DNA of 61,021 nucleotides from positions 1 through 61,021 of the IMG/VR virus record IMGVR_UViG_3300009164_002749; one strand, given 5' to 3'. Shown piece by piece: positions 1 through 7,695 of the stretch. The stretch is from a virus. The position numbers and the translations under genes are program-made. Every line of letters starts with the position of its first letter. Position 1 is the stretch's first letter. The notes beneath the pieces are model-generated. The model did no database searches. It was not told the DNA's origin and saw only the letters and a list, made by a program, of their open reading frames with translations.

Positions 1-78
1 AAAATCTGGTTTTATCAATATCTGGGTACTTTATTTAATTTTTAGATAAGTACGGTTATACCACCCTCGAAAGCTATC

Positions 79-522
79 ATGTCACTATTACACGTTATAC
101 AGAGCCTAACTGATCCACTGTGCTCTTTAATCACAGATGATCCCGTACGACCCGAGATCCCTCTAGAGTTTCGAGTTAGCTCATCCAGTGAGATATTTGT
201 GTTGTTAGATGAACTCAGTTTGGCGCCCTTGGCTGCGGTCTGCTGTGCTTATAGAGATAGTATTCCCGAAAACACCGCCGATTTGATCTTACAACCCCTG
301 GCGGCTGGTGTGGCTGTGTTTTATACTATATGGAGTTATCAACCCGGGGCTGGACGCAGGTTGATTGTCTCTGCTCGGAATTGGATCCAGCTCAATAGAA
401 CTGAGATCACTAAATTTGTCACTTTGAGTCCGCCCACTGACATGGCCCGTGTATTCCACCTACGCAATGGTGCGGAAGTGTTTCGAGTTAACAGCGATAC
501 AGTTAACTATCTCTACCCTTGA
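79..522 (+). CDS. Conserved phage protein, possibly GNAT-like
   Basis: The 147-residue product resembles a phage family loosely related to GNAT acetyltransferases. Its C-terminal half holds the landmarks I recall: SARNWI (about 98-103), VTLSPPTDMA (113-122) and FHLRNGAEVFRVN (126-138). In GNAT folds such a segment lies near the acyl-CoA site, but I see no clear Q/RxxGxG/A loop, so enzyme activity is unproven. The start has only a weak GAAAG upstream. It converges on and overlaps the HAD gene by 20 bp. Base composition is GC-richer than most of the window. The family assignment is from memory of conserved motifs. Confidence 0.55.
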   Translation: MSLLHVIQSLTDPLCSLITDDPVRPEIPLEFRVSSSSEIFVLLDELSLAPLAAVCCAYRDSIPENTADLILQPLAAGVAVFYTIWSYQPGAGRRLIVSARNWIQLNRTEITKFVTLSPPTDMARVFHLRNGAEVFRVNSDTVNYLYP

Positions 523-1036
523 GCTCTACCAGTATAGACAGCAGTTCATCTAGGCCAGCTTGATAGTTCTGGCTCAGTATACGAACTGCTCGCTGACCGG
601 TCGCGGTCCATTGTTCACAGTTACTACTGCGATCATCTACTAATATGTCACCGTTGCGGGCATGTTTGTACTTGTCCGTTGAGTAGGGTCCAAAACACAG
701 TCTAATGCCCGGGTAGTGTTCGGCCATCCAATCAAACTTGTCCTGAAATACCTCGGGCACTTCGTTTTTTGTGGGTATGGCCGTTAATATGCGTAGGTCC
801 CAACCTAGTTCATTTTTGAATCTATAGGCCAAGTTGACCAGTTCATCAGCCAGGGGCATCTTGGGTAAGTGGCGATAAAAGTTCGGAACATCTACCAGCT
901 TGTGCCAGCTGTGCTCGGGCCAGCGGCCATTTTGTTCTGCATCTTTTTCATCGGCCTTGCTGGCGTTTAGGTAACTGCGAGCAGCCGTGTTAAAGTCGGC
1001 CAGGACGCCATCCATGTCTAGGTAAATTGTGGGCAT
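503..1036 (-). CDS. HAD-family 5'(3')-deoxyribonucleotidase-like protein
   Basis: The 177-residue product starts with HAD motif I, YLDMDGVLADF (residues 5-15), in which Asp7 would be the nucleophile and Asp9 the acid/base. ILTAIPT (about 102-108) fits motif II, and DILVDDRSSN near residue 130 fits motif IV. Length and motifs match the NT5C-like 5'(3')-deoxyribonucleotidases that phages carry, which dephosphorylate deoxynucleoside monophosphates; a role in balancing nucleotide pools is inferred. Its ATG overlaps the stop of the upstream nucleotidyltransferase gene (TAATG), so the two are translationally coupled. Substrate specificity cannot be read from the sequence. Confidence 0.8.
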   Translation of the reverse strand: MPTIYLDMDGVLADFNTAARSYLNASKADEKDAEQNGRWPEHSWHKLVDVPNFYRHLPKMPLADELVNLAYRFKNELGWDLRILTAIPTKNEVPEVFQDKFDWMAEHYPGIRLCFGPYSTDKYKHARNGDILVDDRSSNCEQWTATGQRAVRILSQNYQAGLDELLSILVELKGRDS

Positions 1037-1731
1037 TAGTTTAAACTTAATTGTTGATCGTGTAAGCGGTCAACTAGAGTATTAATACCTGCCAGGGTGT
1101 GATCATTGCGTAGCACCTTATATACTAGGTTGGCTGTGCTGAACTCACCCTGGGGTTGTTGTAACCCCAGTTTTCTATACTTACGTAACAATTGTAAACT
1201 ACTTCTGCAGGTTTGTAAATCCCCAGTTTGCATGGCATGCTTGAGTACAGTGCGCCAAACCTCGGTCATTTTTTCCACTTCTTCGCTGTCAAAGTCAGGT
1301 TGGATTTGGCTGGGTTTGGTCAGCCATTTGCCATCGAGTATGCTGTAACTGCCCGCACTAACTCCCGGATGATCTTGGTCTTCTACAAACAGGCCCACGG
1401 GTATGCCAAAGATTTCTATGTCATGTTGTTCTGCATAAAGATGTCGTTTGGTATCAAACAACTCGGCTACTTCACGATCGCAGGCTATGCTACTGTAGTC
1501 TGTGATCAGGTGTAGATCGATGTCACTGTTACTGGTGTAATTGTAGTTTACATTACTGCCCGTGATCACAATGTCTACCACTGTGAAATCAATGTCGACA
1601 AACTTTTTAAAGTCTTCTGCAATGCGTAGTAGCGCACCTTTGACCTGAGGTTTTAAATGATCGTGGTCCCATAGTTTTGGGTTCAACACCTGATTATGTT
1701 CAATGGGAGTAGAAAATTCGGTAAAGTTCAT
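1036..1731 (-). CDS. Nucleotidyltransferase-fold protein
   Basis: This 231-residue protein carries the polymerase-beta-type nucleotidyltransferase signature: TGSNVNYNYTSNSDIDLHL around residues 57-75, with the GS pair at 58-59 and the metal-binding DxD at 70-72. A hydrophobic strand with a further acid (IEIFGIPVGLFVED) follows, as expected for the third carboxylate. The C-terminal third is helical and basic. Proteins of this type occur in T4-like aquatic phages; the acceptor is unknown. A CATAAATA late box sits 7 nt before the ATG, and a divergent box serves the AlgH-like gene. It overlaps the nucleotidase gene by one base. Confidence 0.72.
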   Translation of the reverse strand: MNFTEFSTPIEHNQVLNPKLWDHDHLKPQVKGALLRIAEDFKKFVDIDFTVVDIVITGSNVNYNYTSNSDIDLHLITDYSSIACDREVAELFDTKRHLYAEQHDIEIFGIPVGLFVEDQDHPGVSAGSYSILDGKWLTKPSQIQPDFDSEEVEKMTEVWRTVLKHAMQTGDLQTCRSSLQLLRKYRKLGLQQPQGEFSTANLVYKVLRNDHTLAGINTLVDRLHDQQLSLN

Positions 1732-1738
1732 AGCTGTG

Positions 1739-1746
1739 TATTTATG
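1739..1746 (-). promoter_or_regulatory. Late promoter box CATAAATA
   Basis: CATAAATA on the minus strand lies 7 nt before the ATG at 1731. T4 late promoters (TATAAATA, read with gp55) start transcription about six bases downstream, which would put the 5' end at or next to the start codon. No Shine-Dalgarno sequence fits in the gap. Confidence 0.6.
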
Positions 1747-1748
1747 TG

Positions 1749-1756
1749 GTTAAATA
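1749..1756 (+). promoter_or_regulatory. Late promoter-like box GTTAAATA
   Basis: GTTAAATA lies 9 nt before the plus-strand ATG at 1766 and is divergent from the box at 1739-1746. It differs from TATAAATA at the first three bases; similar TTAAATA or CTAAATA forms recur before other genes here. The 34-bp intergenic space holds little else. Confidence 0.45.
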
Positions 1757-1765
1757 TCATTAGTT

Positions 1766-2317
1766 ATGACAAAGAAAAACTTTCAAGGACACCTGCTAGT
1801 AGCCAATCCCAATAATCCTCGGGATGACCTAGAAAAGGCTGTGATACTCCTAATCGGACACGGAGTTGAAAAGGTGTTTGGGCTCCAAATCAACAATCCC
1901 TATGATGATCTAAGTGTGCAAAACATATCTTCTAGTATAGGCATTGAGCTAGTAGATGATGCAAGGATCTATCGTGGTGGCAGTAACAACATGGGCAAAA
2001 TCAGCTTTATTCACAGCACAGATTGGAGTGGATTAAGCACAACATTTATCACCGAGCATCTGGCTTTGACCAATGATATATCTGTGTTAACAGCTATTAG
2101 TCGCGGAGAAGGTCCGGAGTTTTATAGGGCCTGTGCAGGACATTGGTTATGGGACAGAAACCAATTAGATCAGCAGATGGATCCGCATACCAGTACTCGT
2201 TACAAGTGGGAACCAGTGCCTGCCACAGTTGAAACAGTGTTCGACTCCGAAGGCGAAGAACAATGGCAAACAGCATTAGAAGCCAGTGCCCGCTATCAAG
2301 TATCCGCTTGGTTTTAA
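1766..2317 (+). CDS. AlgH/YqgE (UPF0301, DUF179) family protein
   Basis: The 183-residue product follows the AlgH/YqgE pattern closely: GHLLVANPN near the N-terminus (bacterial GHFLIAMP), then an ILLIGHG strand, GLQINNP, IYRGG, a KISFIHS strand followed by DW, an LTNDISVL segment, GEGPEFYRACAG, and a C-terminal segment ending EEQWQTALEAS. Bacterial family members are about 185 residues, so it is full length. They are loosely linked to transcriptional regulation, but no molecular mechanism is established. The phage role is unknown. The gene converges on helicase gp41 and overlaps it by 4 bp. Confidence 0.75.
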   Translation: MTKKNFQGHLLVANPNNPRDDLEKAVILLIGHGVEKVFGLQINNPYDDLSVQNISSSIGIELVDDARIYRGGSNNMGKISFIHSTDWSGLSTTFITEHLALTNDISVLTAISRGEGPEFYRACAGHWLWDRNQLDQQMDPHTSTRYKWEPVPATVETVFDSEGEEQWQTALEASARYQVSAWF

Positions 2318-3792
2318 TCTTTTTCCGGATTTAAGTTATTCAACATATTACGGATACTGGGTCCGGCAGTTGCTTTAACTCGGGGCTTTTCTAGATTAAA
2401 CCCTTCTTTAGGACTAGCACGCTCCCACTGTGAAGATGATGGAGTATTTTCATCCGAAGTAGCGGTACTGACTACACTGGTGCGTTTAAAAGTATTCATC
2501 ATTGAGCTCTGTCCTTGAGCCCGTTGTTGGCTAAAGCTAGATTCTTCTTCTTCACCTAGATCAGTAATACGCAGGGTGTCCACATTGAATTCTAGGTCAA
2601 CCTTTTGTCCCACACCACTACTGCTACGTGTCTTCATAAACTGGATCTGATAACGACCACGTTCCTTCATAGCACGGCTGGTAAAGATACCAATTACATT
2701 ATCTGCTGTCATAATCTTTGACAGGCCGCCACTGATGTGACTGTGATCAAACTCAATTTCTTCAACTGCACTACGGTTTAACTGACTTGCTGTAACAGTT
2801 ACACATTGGGTTTCCATGGCCAAATTACGGATCTCTTCTGATACATATTTGTCTTTAACAAACAGATCGCTAGGACTTACCTTCACTGATAAAGGCATCA
2901 TCAAATCGAGGTAATCTATTAATAAAACGTCAGCTTTTACACCTTTTTTGACCTGATATTCCTTCAAATAGGCTCGAATATCGTTACAATTTTTACCTGA
3001 GGGCATATACTTGATCTGCATACTACCCGACTTCTTTCCCATCATTTTAACCTTCAATTCCACATCGTCGATGTTCTTAAAGATCTCACGAGTTGGGATA
3101 CCTGTGGTCATAGAATCCAGTCGCATACTCACTAATTTCTCGCTCAATTCAAAAGTTAGGTACAGTACATTGAGTCCTTGTTGTGCCCAGTTTACACCCA
3201 GGTTGGCTAAGAACAAACTCTTACCGCCACCGGATCCTGCACAGAAAATGTTGAGCTCACCCCGATTAAATCCGCCATAGAGCTTTTTATCGATACTAGG
3301 CCATCCTGTGCTAATCTGCCCATTTCCGTCCTTGAGTGATTCTAGGCGTCCTCTAGGATCTTCAAAGTAATCTGTACCCATATCCTTGTTCAAGCTGATC
3401 TGTATAGCATCCTTGATCAGTTTTTCTACAGGGCCGTAGTCACCTACTTCTAGCAAATCACTGCTCTTAACAATAGCTCTTTCTAGCCCTTTATGTCGAC
3501 TAAAGTTTTCAAATTCATCCATGAGCCAATCATAGTTTTCTCTGGGCAATGTCAGTGATTGGAAGTCACTGCGTGTGGCTGCATTAACAATAGCAACCTC
3601 GGGCATGACCTTATATTCGTCCACATATTTGTAAATAAACTCTGCGGAATCTTGTAGTCTTTGATCAAAGTTTTCATAATCAAAGATATTCTGGCAACGT
3701 ACAAATGTTTCTGCATCTGACAGGAACATTTCTATATACAACTTCTGCATGGCAAAGTCATAATTTGGTTTATCGTGTTTTTCTTTATTCAT
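2314..3792 (-). CDS. 41: Replicative DNA helicase gp41 (DnaB-like)
   Basis: The 492-residue protein is a DnaB/RecA-fold hexameric helicase that unwinds DNA at the phage fork with primase gp61. Walker A is AGSGGGKS (about 185-192), Walker B is VLLIDYLDLM (about 288-297), and an SQLNR segment corresponds to the DnaB H3/H4 region. T4 gp41 is 475 residues. About 90 residues after the core form a low-complexity, Ser/Gln-rich tail ending SIRNMLNNLNPEKD, which could be a partner-binding peptide. The ATG lies inside the end of the primase gene (8-bp overlap), so the pair is coupled. Confidence 0.93.
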   Translation of the reverse strand: MNKEKHDKPNYDFAMQKLYIEMFLSDAETFVRCQNIFDYENFDQRLQDSAEFIYKYVDEYKVMPEVAIVNAATRSDFQSLTLPRENYDWLMDEFENFSRHKGLERAIVKSSDLLEVGDYGPVEKLIKDAIQISLNKDMGTDYFEDPRGRLESLKDGNGQISTGWPSIDKKLYGGFNRGELNIFCAGSGGGKSLFLANLGVNWAQQGLNVLYLTFELSEKLVSMRLDSMTTGIPTREIFKNIDDVELKVKMMGKKSGSMQIKYMPSGKNCNDIRAYLKEYQVKKGVKADVLLIDYLDLMMPLSVKVSPSDLFVKDKYVSEEIRNLAMETQCVTVTASQLNRSAVEEIEFDHSHISGGLSKIMTADNVIGIFTSRAMKERGRYQIQFMKTRSSSGVGQKVDLEFNVDTLRITDLGEEEESSFSQQRAQGQSSMMNTFKRTSVVSTATSDENTPSSSQWERASPKEGFNLEKPRVKATAGPSIRNMLNNLNPEKD

Positions 3793-4783
3793 CTTTTAGT
3801 GCTTCTAGTTTTTTCTTTAGTAAATTAATCTTAATCTCACCGTGGACTTTATAGTGAAGAATAGTACTTAGCACATAAAGTCTTCCGTACTTTTTAACTG
3901 CGTCTGCAATATCTTTAATATCGTCACCCCAGGGCGGCAAACTGGCACTCCAGCCATTCTTAATTGCCGCAGCCAACATCTTAGCCCCTGGTTTGTCTTT
4001 ATCAGGTACAACAATAACTTCACGCCCTAGGTTATTCAACCGCATGATTTGAGCATCATTAGGTTCGTTAGTCATGATACCTACACCATCTACTGCAATG
4101 GCATCGAACTGCCCTTCGGCTACAATAACAAACTTTCTATCATAGTTTTGTGCATCTATATTAAACACATAACCGCTTTGACTATCTGTGAGATACTTAG
4201 GGTTACCCGGTTTAATTTTTCGTCCAGTATACCCAACAATCTTACCTTCGTGATAGAAAGGAATGATAACTCGATCACGGAATCCTGGAGCCGCACTCCA
4301 ATGCCAGTTGTACCAATCCCAACTCATCTTACGCTCATCTACAAGATAAGAAATTACGGCAAGTAAGTCAGGTTCCTGGACACCGTTTGTAATCCAATTA
4401 TCGATAGGAAAACATTCTTCGGGTAATGGTTTTTCAAGCATTACCAAATTTAGTGTTTTCTTAAGAACAGGTTGATCGTCTTTGATCTTTAAGGCGGCTA
4501 GATTGAGTTTACCAATATCCGCTTCATTCATACCTAGCCAGCTGAATAAGTTTCTGGTATTCTTGCTTAGTAGTTTACCAGGAGTCCATCCTGCGGCAAA
4601 GTGACAATTGAAGCAGTGATATACAAATCCGTCACTTTCTACTCGTACCCCGCCACGAAGTTTAGTGTCTTGCCCTTCACCACGATGCTGACAGCAAGGT
4701 GCATTGAAACTTGTCCAACCACCTGTAGTTAGTTTTCGTTTAGACGGAAGTAATGCTAATAATGCAGATTGTATATCGTTCAC
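3785..4783 (-). CDS. 61: DNA primase gp61
   Basis: The 332-residue protein has a zinc-ribbon-like N-terminus (CC at 30-31, His33, then CFNC at 57-60) and a TOPRIM domain with the catalytic Glu in VAEGQFDAIAVDG (about 221-233) and the DxD-type acid in VVPDKDKPG (about 258-266). This is the T4 gp61 architecture (342 residues in T4), which makes short RNA primers with gp41. The 5' end appears to use a GTG start. It lies 10 bp after the stop of the structural gene upstream and overlaps gp41 downstream. Confidence 0.9.
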   Translation of the reverse strand: MNDIQSALLALLPSKRKLTTGGWTSFNAPCCQHRGEGQDTKLRGGVRVESDGFVYHCFNCHFAAGWTPGKLLSKNTRNLFSWLGMNEADIGKLNLAALKIKDDQPVLKKTLNLVMLEKPLPEECFPIDNWITNGVQEPDLLAVISYLVDERKMSWDWYNWHWSAAPGFRDRVIIPFYHEGKIVGYTGRKIKPGNPKYLTDSQSGYVFNIDAQNYDRKFVIVAEGQFDAIAVDGVGIMTNEPNDAQIMRLNNLGREVIVVPDKDKPGAKMLAAAIKNGWSASLPPWGDDIKDIADAVKKYGRLYVLSTILHYKVHGEIKINLLKKKLEALKDE

Positions 4784-4792
4784 TAATACAGT

Positions 4793-5626
4793 TTAGCATC
4801 TGTATAGAACTTTGTCAAGCGAACCGTAGAAAGCAGGATTGTCATTATTTGATTCTGCAGGAGCTGTAGCCGGGACATGTATAACTCGAACATAGGTAAA
4901 CACACCTGTAAAGTTTACACAATCAATTCCGGTAAAACCGTTATATACCTTAGTAGCAACGGTCACATAGTTACCAGAACCACCTGGACTATTATCTAAA
5001 GTACTTTGAATGTAAACTGTACCTTTGTAGGCGGCCATATAAATTGCCATTGTATGCAGAGCGTTATTTCCGTTGTATTCTGGATAAGCATAAACATTCC
5101 CACTCTTGTGCTCGTATTTGAATATAGCATCATTATAGGTAGGTAAGAATGAAGTTATCTCTTGGCTAGGTTGTAGGATAGGAAATGCGTCTTGTTGGAC
5201 ATGCAAGGTGCCAGCAACTCCGTAATAAGTGTTAGCGTATGCAGGAAGATAAGTGCCATCTGTGTCCTGCATCTTTACAGTATATTTGTAGCTGGTACGG
5301 GTTAGATCGACTGTATCACTTTCAGATAGCGTTAGTAACGCTATTCCTTTAGTACCTGTACTTTCCTCTAAAACTTCCAATCTCTTTTCAACAATTTGGC
5401 GCTGGTCTATAGCATCAAACATGGAAAAAACAAATGTCTGGGTATTACTAATAGATACTCGTTTCTGGTCGCTATTCTTAAATTGAATGCGTACCTGATT
5501 CTTGATACCCTTTTGTATTGTTAAGTCGCGTTGATACATAACCTGGTTCACTCCTCGAACTGTCGAATCCAAATCTAATATTACATCGAGTGTATTAGAA
5601 TATAAATAGATTGGTAAAATTTGCAT
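4793..5626 (-). CDS. Putative baseplate/virion structural protein (BppU-like N-terminus)
   Basis: The 277-residue protein has an N-terminal beta-rich region (about residues 30-125) with the pattern YQRDLTIQKG...RIQFKNSDQKRVSIS, resembling the N-terminal domain of phage upper-baseplate proteins such as BppU. A second beta-rich domain ends YVRVIHVPA, like small receptor-binding or discoidin-type domains. A late box (GATAAATA) lies exactly 5 nt before the ATG, so it is likely a late, virion gene despite sitting upstream of primase. Readthrough into primase and helicase is possible because no terminator is visible. The function is inferred. Confidence 0.5.
   Translation of the reverse strand: MQILPIYLYSNTLDVILDLDSTVRGVNQVMYQRDLTIQKGIKNQVRIQFKNSDQKRVSISNTQTFVFSMFDAIDQRQIVEKRLEVLEESTGTKGIALLTLSESDTVDLTRTSYKYTVKMQDTDGTYLPAYANTYYGVAGTLHVQQDAFPILQPSQEITSFLPTYNDAIFKYEHKSGNVYAYPEYNGNNALHTMAIYMAAYKGTVYIQSTLDNSPGGSGNYVTVATKVYNGFTGIDCVNFTGVFTYVRVIHVPATAPAESNNDNPAFYGSLDKVLYRC
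5601..5608 (+). promoter_or_regulatory. Late promoter box TATAAATA
   Basis: A perfect plus-strand TATAAATA lies inside the first codons of the minus-strand gene ending at 4793. It is 32 nt before the ATG at 5641 and would give a leader of about 27 nt without an obvious Shine-Dalgarno site. Confidence 0.55.
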
Positions 5627-5631
5627 ATTAG

Positions 5632-5639
5632 TATTTATC
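5632..5639 (-). promoter_or_regulatory. Late promoter box GATAAATA
   Basis: GATAAATA on the minus strand has a 5-nt spacer (CTAAT) to the ATG at 5626, predicting a leaderless transcript. The box ends 1 nt from the ATG of the divergent gene at 5641. Confidence 0.6.
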
Positions 5640-5640
5640 G

Positions 5641-6024
5641 ATGCCCTTAAACAATACCTTTCAAGAAAACTATCCTTTCGTTGCCTGCGTCAAATCTAAT
5701 GACATAGAGTATGTGGGGATTGTCATCAATTTTGACAGCTACATAGCTAGTATGTATGATATATCCGCTATTAAATCTGATGAAGAAAAGAAGATATTTT
5801 TAGAAATGGGAGAAGCATGGTGGTGGGAAAGTAATAGGAAAATACCAATCAATATTTTTCTAAAGAAAGAAATGCAGGCTTTTAGATATGCTATTAAAAC
5901 ATTTAATAGCAAGGATACAAAGATAGTATTCGGACCAGTGGTAAATCTCAGCGAAATAGCTGAGAAACGCATTAAACGAAAATCAATTCAATTAGTTAGA
6001 ATTCCTAAGAGTATTCGTAACTAA
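5641..6024 (+). CDS. Conserved phage protein of unknown function
   Basis: The 127-residue product matches a small conserved family I recall from aquatic T4-like phages. Landmarks are SMYDISAI (about 37-44), a WWWESNRKIPINIFL segment (about 59-73), an AIKTFNSKDTKIVFGPVV segment and a basic tail ending LVRIPKSIRN. There is no catalytic signature, signal peptide or membrane segment. The ATG is only 14 bp from the start of the divergent gene, and the 3' end overlaps the convergent DnaE-like gene by 20 bp. No function is proposed. Confidence 0.6.
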   Translation: MPLNNTFQENYPFVACVKSNDIEYVGIVINFDSYIASMYDISAIKSDEEKKIFLEMGEAWWWESNRKIPINIFLKKEMQAFRYAIKTFNSKDTKIVFGPVVNLSEIAEKRIKRKSIQLVRIPKSIRN

Positions 6025-6586
6025 TACCTTCACAAATTAAATTCATCTGTACCACAATAACGTGGGCATAGGCCACAGCATGGGCCTTCTTAAAATAGTA
6101 TTCGTCACCTTCTGGTTTTACCCAGACATCATTCATAACTTCGTCCCAACTCTTACCTATTAGATGTCTTTTTGCAGGACGGATCATTGCTAGAACTGCT
6201 GCCAGTTGAAGAATGTTCTTAGGTTTCATTTGTGTTAAAACACTATGATGCCCATTGACATGAAACAACATATCAGAAAATTCTTGTTGTTCTAATAAAT
6301 CCCAAAGAGGTTCTGTGTTAATTAATCTAATTAACTGTTCTTCGTTTTTTATTTGTTGGTAAAGACTAACATTAAGAAAATCAATCTTAAAATAACCTCT
6401 ATCTTCTGCAGACTTATAATCAATACTAGCTGTGCCAGTTAGTGGATTGTGCGGAATAGCAGTACAATATACACCAGTATTGTGTTTCTTAAAAGTTCCA
6501 TCTTTGTCTACTATAGTCGCAGGAACGTGCTTGATTTTGTCAAGTACATTATTTCTATCAGCAAAGTCAATATCAATATCCGGCAA
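6005..6586 (-). CDS. Miniature DnaE-like (C-family DNA polymerase palm) protein
   Basis: The 193-residue product begins PDIDIDFADR (2-11), the signature of the bacterial Pol III alpha (DnaE) palm. In order it also has KHNTGVYCTAI (34-44; DnaE KHAGGVVIA), FKIDFLNVSLYQQI (66-79; DnaE VKFDFLGLRTLTII, third catalytic Asp at 69), LAAVLAMIRPAK (128-139; DnaE IALVALFRPG) and YYFKKAHAVAYAHV (163-176; DnaE FNKSHSAAYALV). DnaE is about 1100 residues; here the PHP, fingers and thumb regions are missing while the three acids remain. Whether it polymerises DNA is unknown. The start overlaps the end of the upstream sugar-kinase gene by 14 bp. Confidence 0.65.
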   Translation of the reverse strand: MPDIDIDFADRNNVLDKIKHVPATIVDKDGTFKKHNTGVYCTAIPHNPLTGTASIDYKSAEDRGYFKIDFLNVSLYQQIKNEEQLIRLINTEPLWDLLEQQEFSDMLFHVNGHHSVLTQMKPKNILQLAAVLAMIRPAKRHLIGKSWDEVMNDVWVKPEGDEYYFKKAHAVAYAHVIVVQMNLICEGISYEYS

Positions 6587-7355
6587 TTCTAATCTCGTCG
6601 TAACTTGGTGCGTAGTTTCCGCGATGTTGTACAGTTATACCTGCCGCAACGTTAGCAAATATTATAGCTTTTTCTATGTCTTTTGTAAAGAGGTATTGAG
6701 TAACTAATGCTGCCATGAAGGTATCTCCACACCCGCACACATCCATGACTTCTACTTTTTTGGTAGGATATATTTGGTCGTTGTACATTGCACCTCGACT
6801 ACCTAGTGTAACAATTAAATTGTCATGAATGGATGTAGTATTATTGTATTCTAATTCATTAATTTTGATAAAAACATTTGGTTGATTAAACATACTTAGA
6901 TCTCGTTTTTTAGTATCAATGAATATCGGACAATCAGAATTTCTAATTACTTGATATATTTGACCATCTGATAAGAATCCTTTATTGTAATCTGAGATTA
7001 CAATAATGTCATATTCTTCTATAGGAAATGGGGTGACTCCACTCCAATTAGGTACAGTTGGTTCGTCATCTACTCGCAACAAATGTTGACCCGAACGCTC
7101 ATCAATGAATCGAGTTTTTGTTACAGGACTGTCATTGGTAACAAAATCTGCTTCAATATTTAAGTTAATCAAATTAAGATTAACATTAGCGGCCATACCC
7201 GGAAGTTCGTATGTATCAATAATTTTTAATACAGGGACCGGAGCCTCTGGACTTATCCTGTCCACTGTGCCTATATTATATTTGTCAATACAACTATCAC
7301 CGATTAGTAATACGTTGAATGATGTTTGATGTTGAGTATCCTGAGACGATTTCAT
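6573..7355 (-). CDS. PfkB-type sugar kinase, HldE N-domain-like
   Basis: The 260-residue protein resembles the kinase half of HldE/RfaE, which phosphorylates D-glycero-beta-D-manno-heptose 7-phosphate. It has the HldE-type VDRISPEAPVPVLKI (31-45), a GMAANVNLNL segment (53-62; HldE GGAANVA), IVISDYNKGFLSD (118-130) and the PfkB ATP/catalytic signature DVCGCGDTF (205-213) with Asp211 as likely base. HldE kinases are about 315 residues, so this one is trimmed. Its 5' end overlaps the nucleotidylyltransferase gene by 59 bp, and the true start may be slightly internal. The exact sugar is inferred only. Confidence 0.8.
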   Translation of the reverse strand: MKSSQDTQHQTSFNVLLIGDSCIDKYNIGTVDRISPEAPVPVLKIIDTYELPGMAANVNLNLINLNIEADFVTNDSPVTKTRFIDERSGQHLLRVDDEPTVPNWSGVTPFPIEEYDIIVISDYNKGFLSDGQIYQVIRNSDCPIFIDTKKRDLSMFNQPNVFIKINELEYNNTTSIHDNLIVTLGSRGAMYNDQIYPTKKVEVMDVCGCGDTFMAALVTQYLFTKDIEKAIIFANVAAGITVQHRGNYAPSYDEIRIAGY

Positions 7356-7695
7356 AAAATTTAATTTCTTTGCAAAGATGTTCGCCTACAATATGTTTGT
7401 GTTCGTAGTCGCTGCCTTTGACCATAATGTCTGGCTGGTATGTTTCTAAAATATATTCTAACTCTGCTTCATCGGCAAATGTCCAAACAGCATCTACACA
7501 CTTTAATCCTTGAAGCATATATGCTCTATCGCTTTGATTATTAATTGGACGGTCTGGTCCTTTAAGCTGTTTTACTCTAGTATCAGTGTCAATACAGACC
7601 AATAAATATTCTCCAAGACTTCTTGCATATTCTAACATTTCAACATGGCCGCGATGAAGAATATCAAAAGTTCCATTTACAACTATTCTACTCAT
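7297..7695 (-). CDS. Cytidylyltransferase-fold sugar nucleotidylyltransferase, HldE C-domain-like
   Basis: The 132-residue protein has VVNGTFDILHRGHVEML (5-21) with the HxGH-type nucleotide-binding motif (HRGH) and a C-terminal YSTSNIIQRI segment in place of the ISSTxII motif. Length and motifs match the ADP-heptose synthase half of HldE and TagD/GCT-like enzymes. With the adjacent kinase it forms a split version of bifunctional HldE, so a NDP-heptose-like sugar is the likely product. It overlaps the cupin gene upstream by 4 bp (ATGA) and the kinase gene downstream by 59 bp. Confidence 0.83.
   Translation of the reverse strand: MSRIVVNGTFDILHRGHVEMLEYARSLGEYLLVCIDTDTRVKQLKGPDRPINNQSDRAYMLQGLKCVDAVWTFADEAELEYILETYQPDIMVKGSDYEHKHIVGEHLCKEIKFYEIVSGYSTSNIIQRITNR

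Noticed and set aside
1036-1731. MNFTEF at the start of the nucleotidyltransferase as another capsid-targeting peptide
   Set aside because: It is much shorter and less similar than MKNFKEYLSE, the protein has a clear enzyme motif, and it is not in the head gene block.
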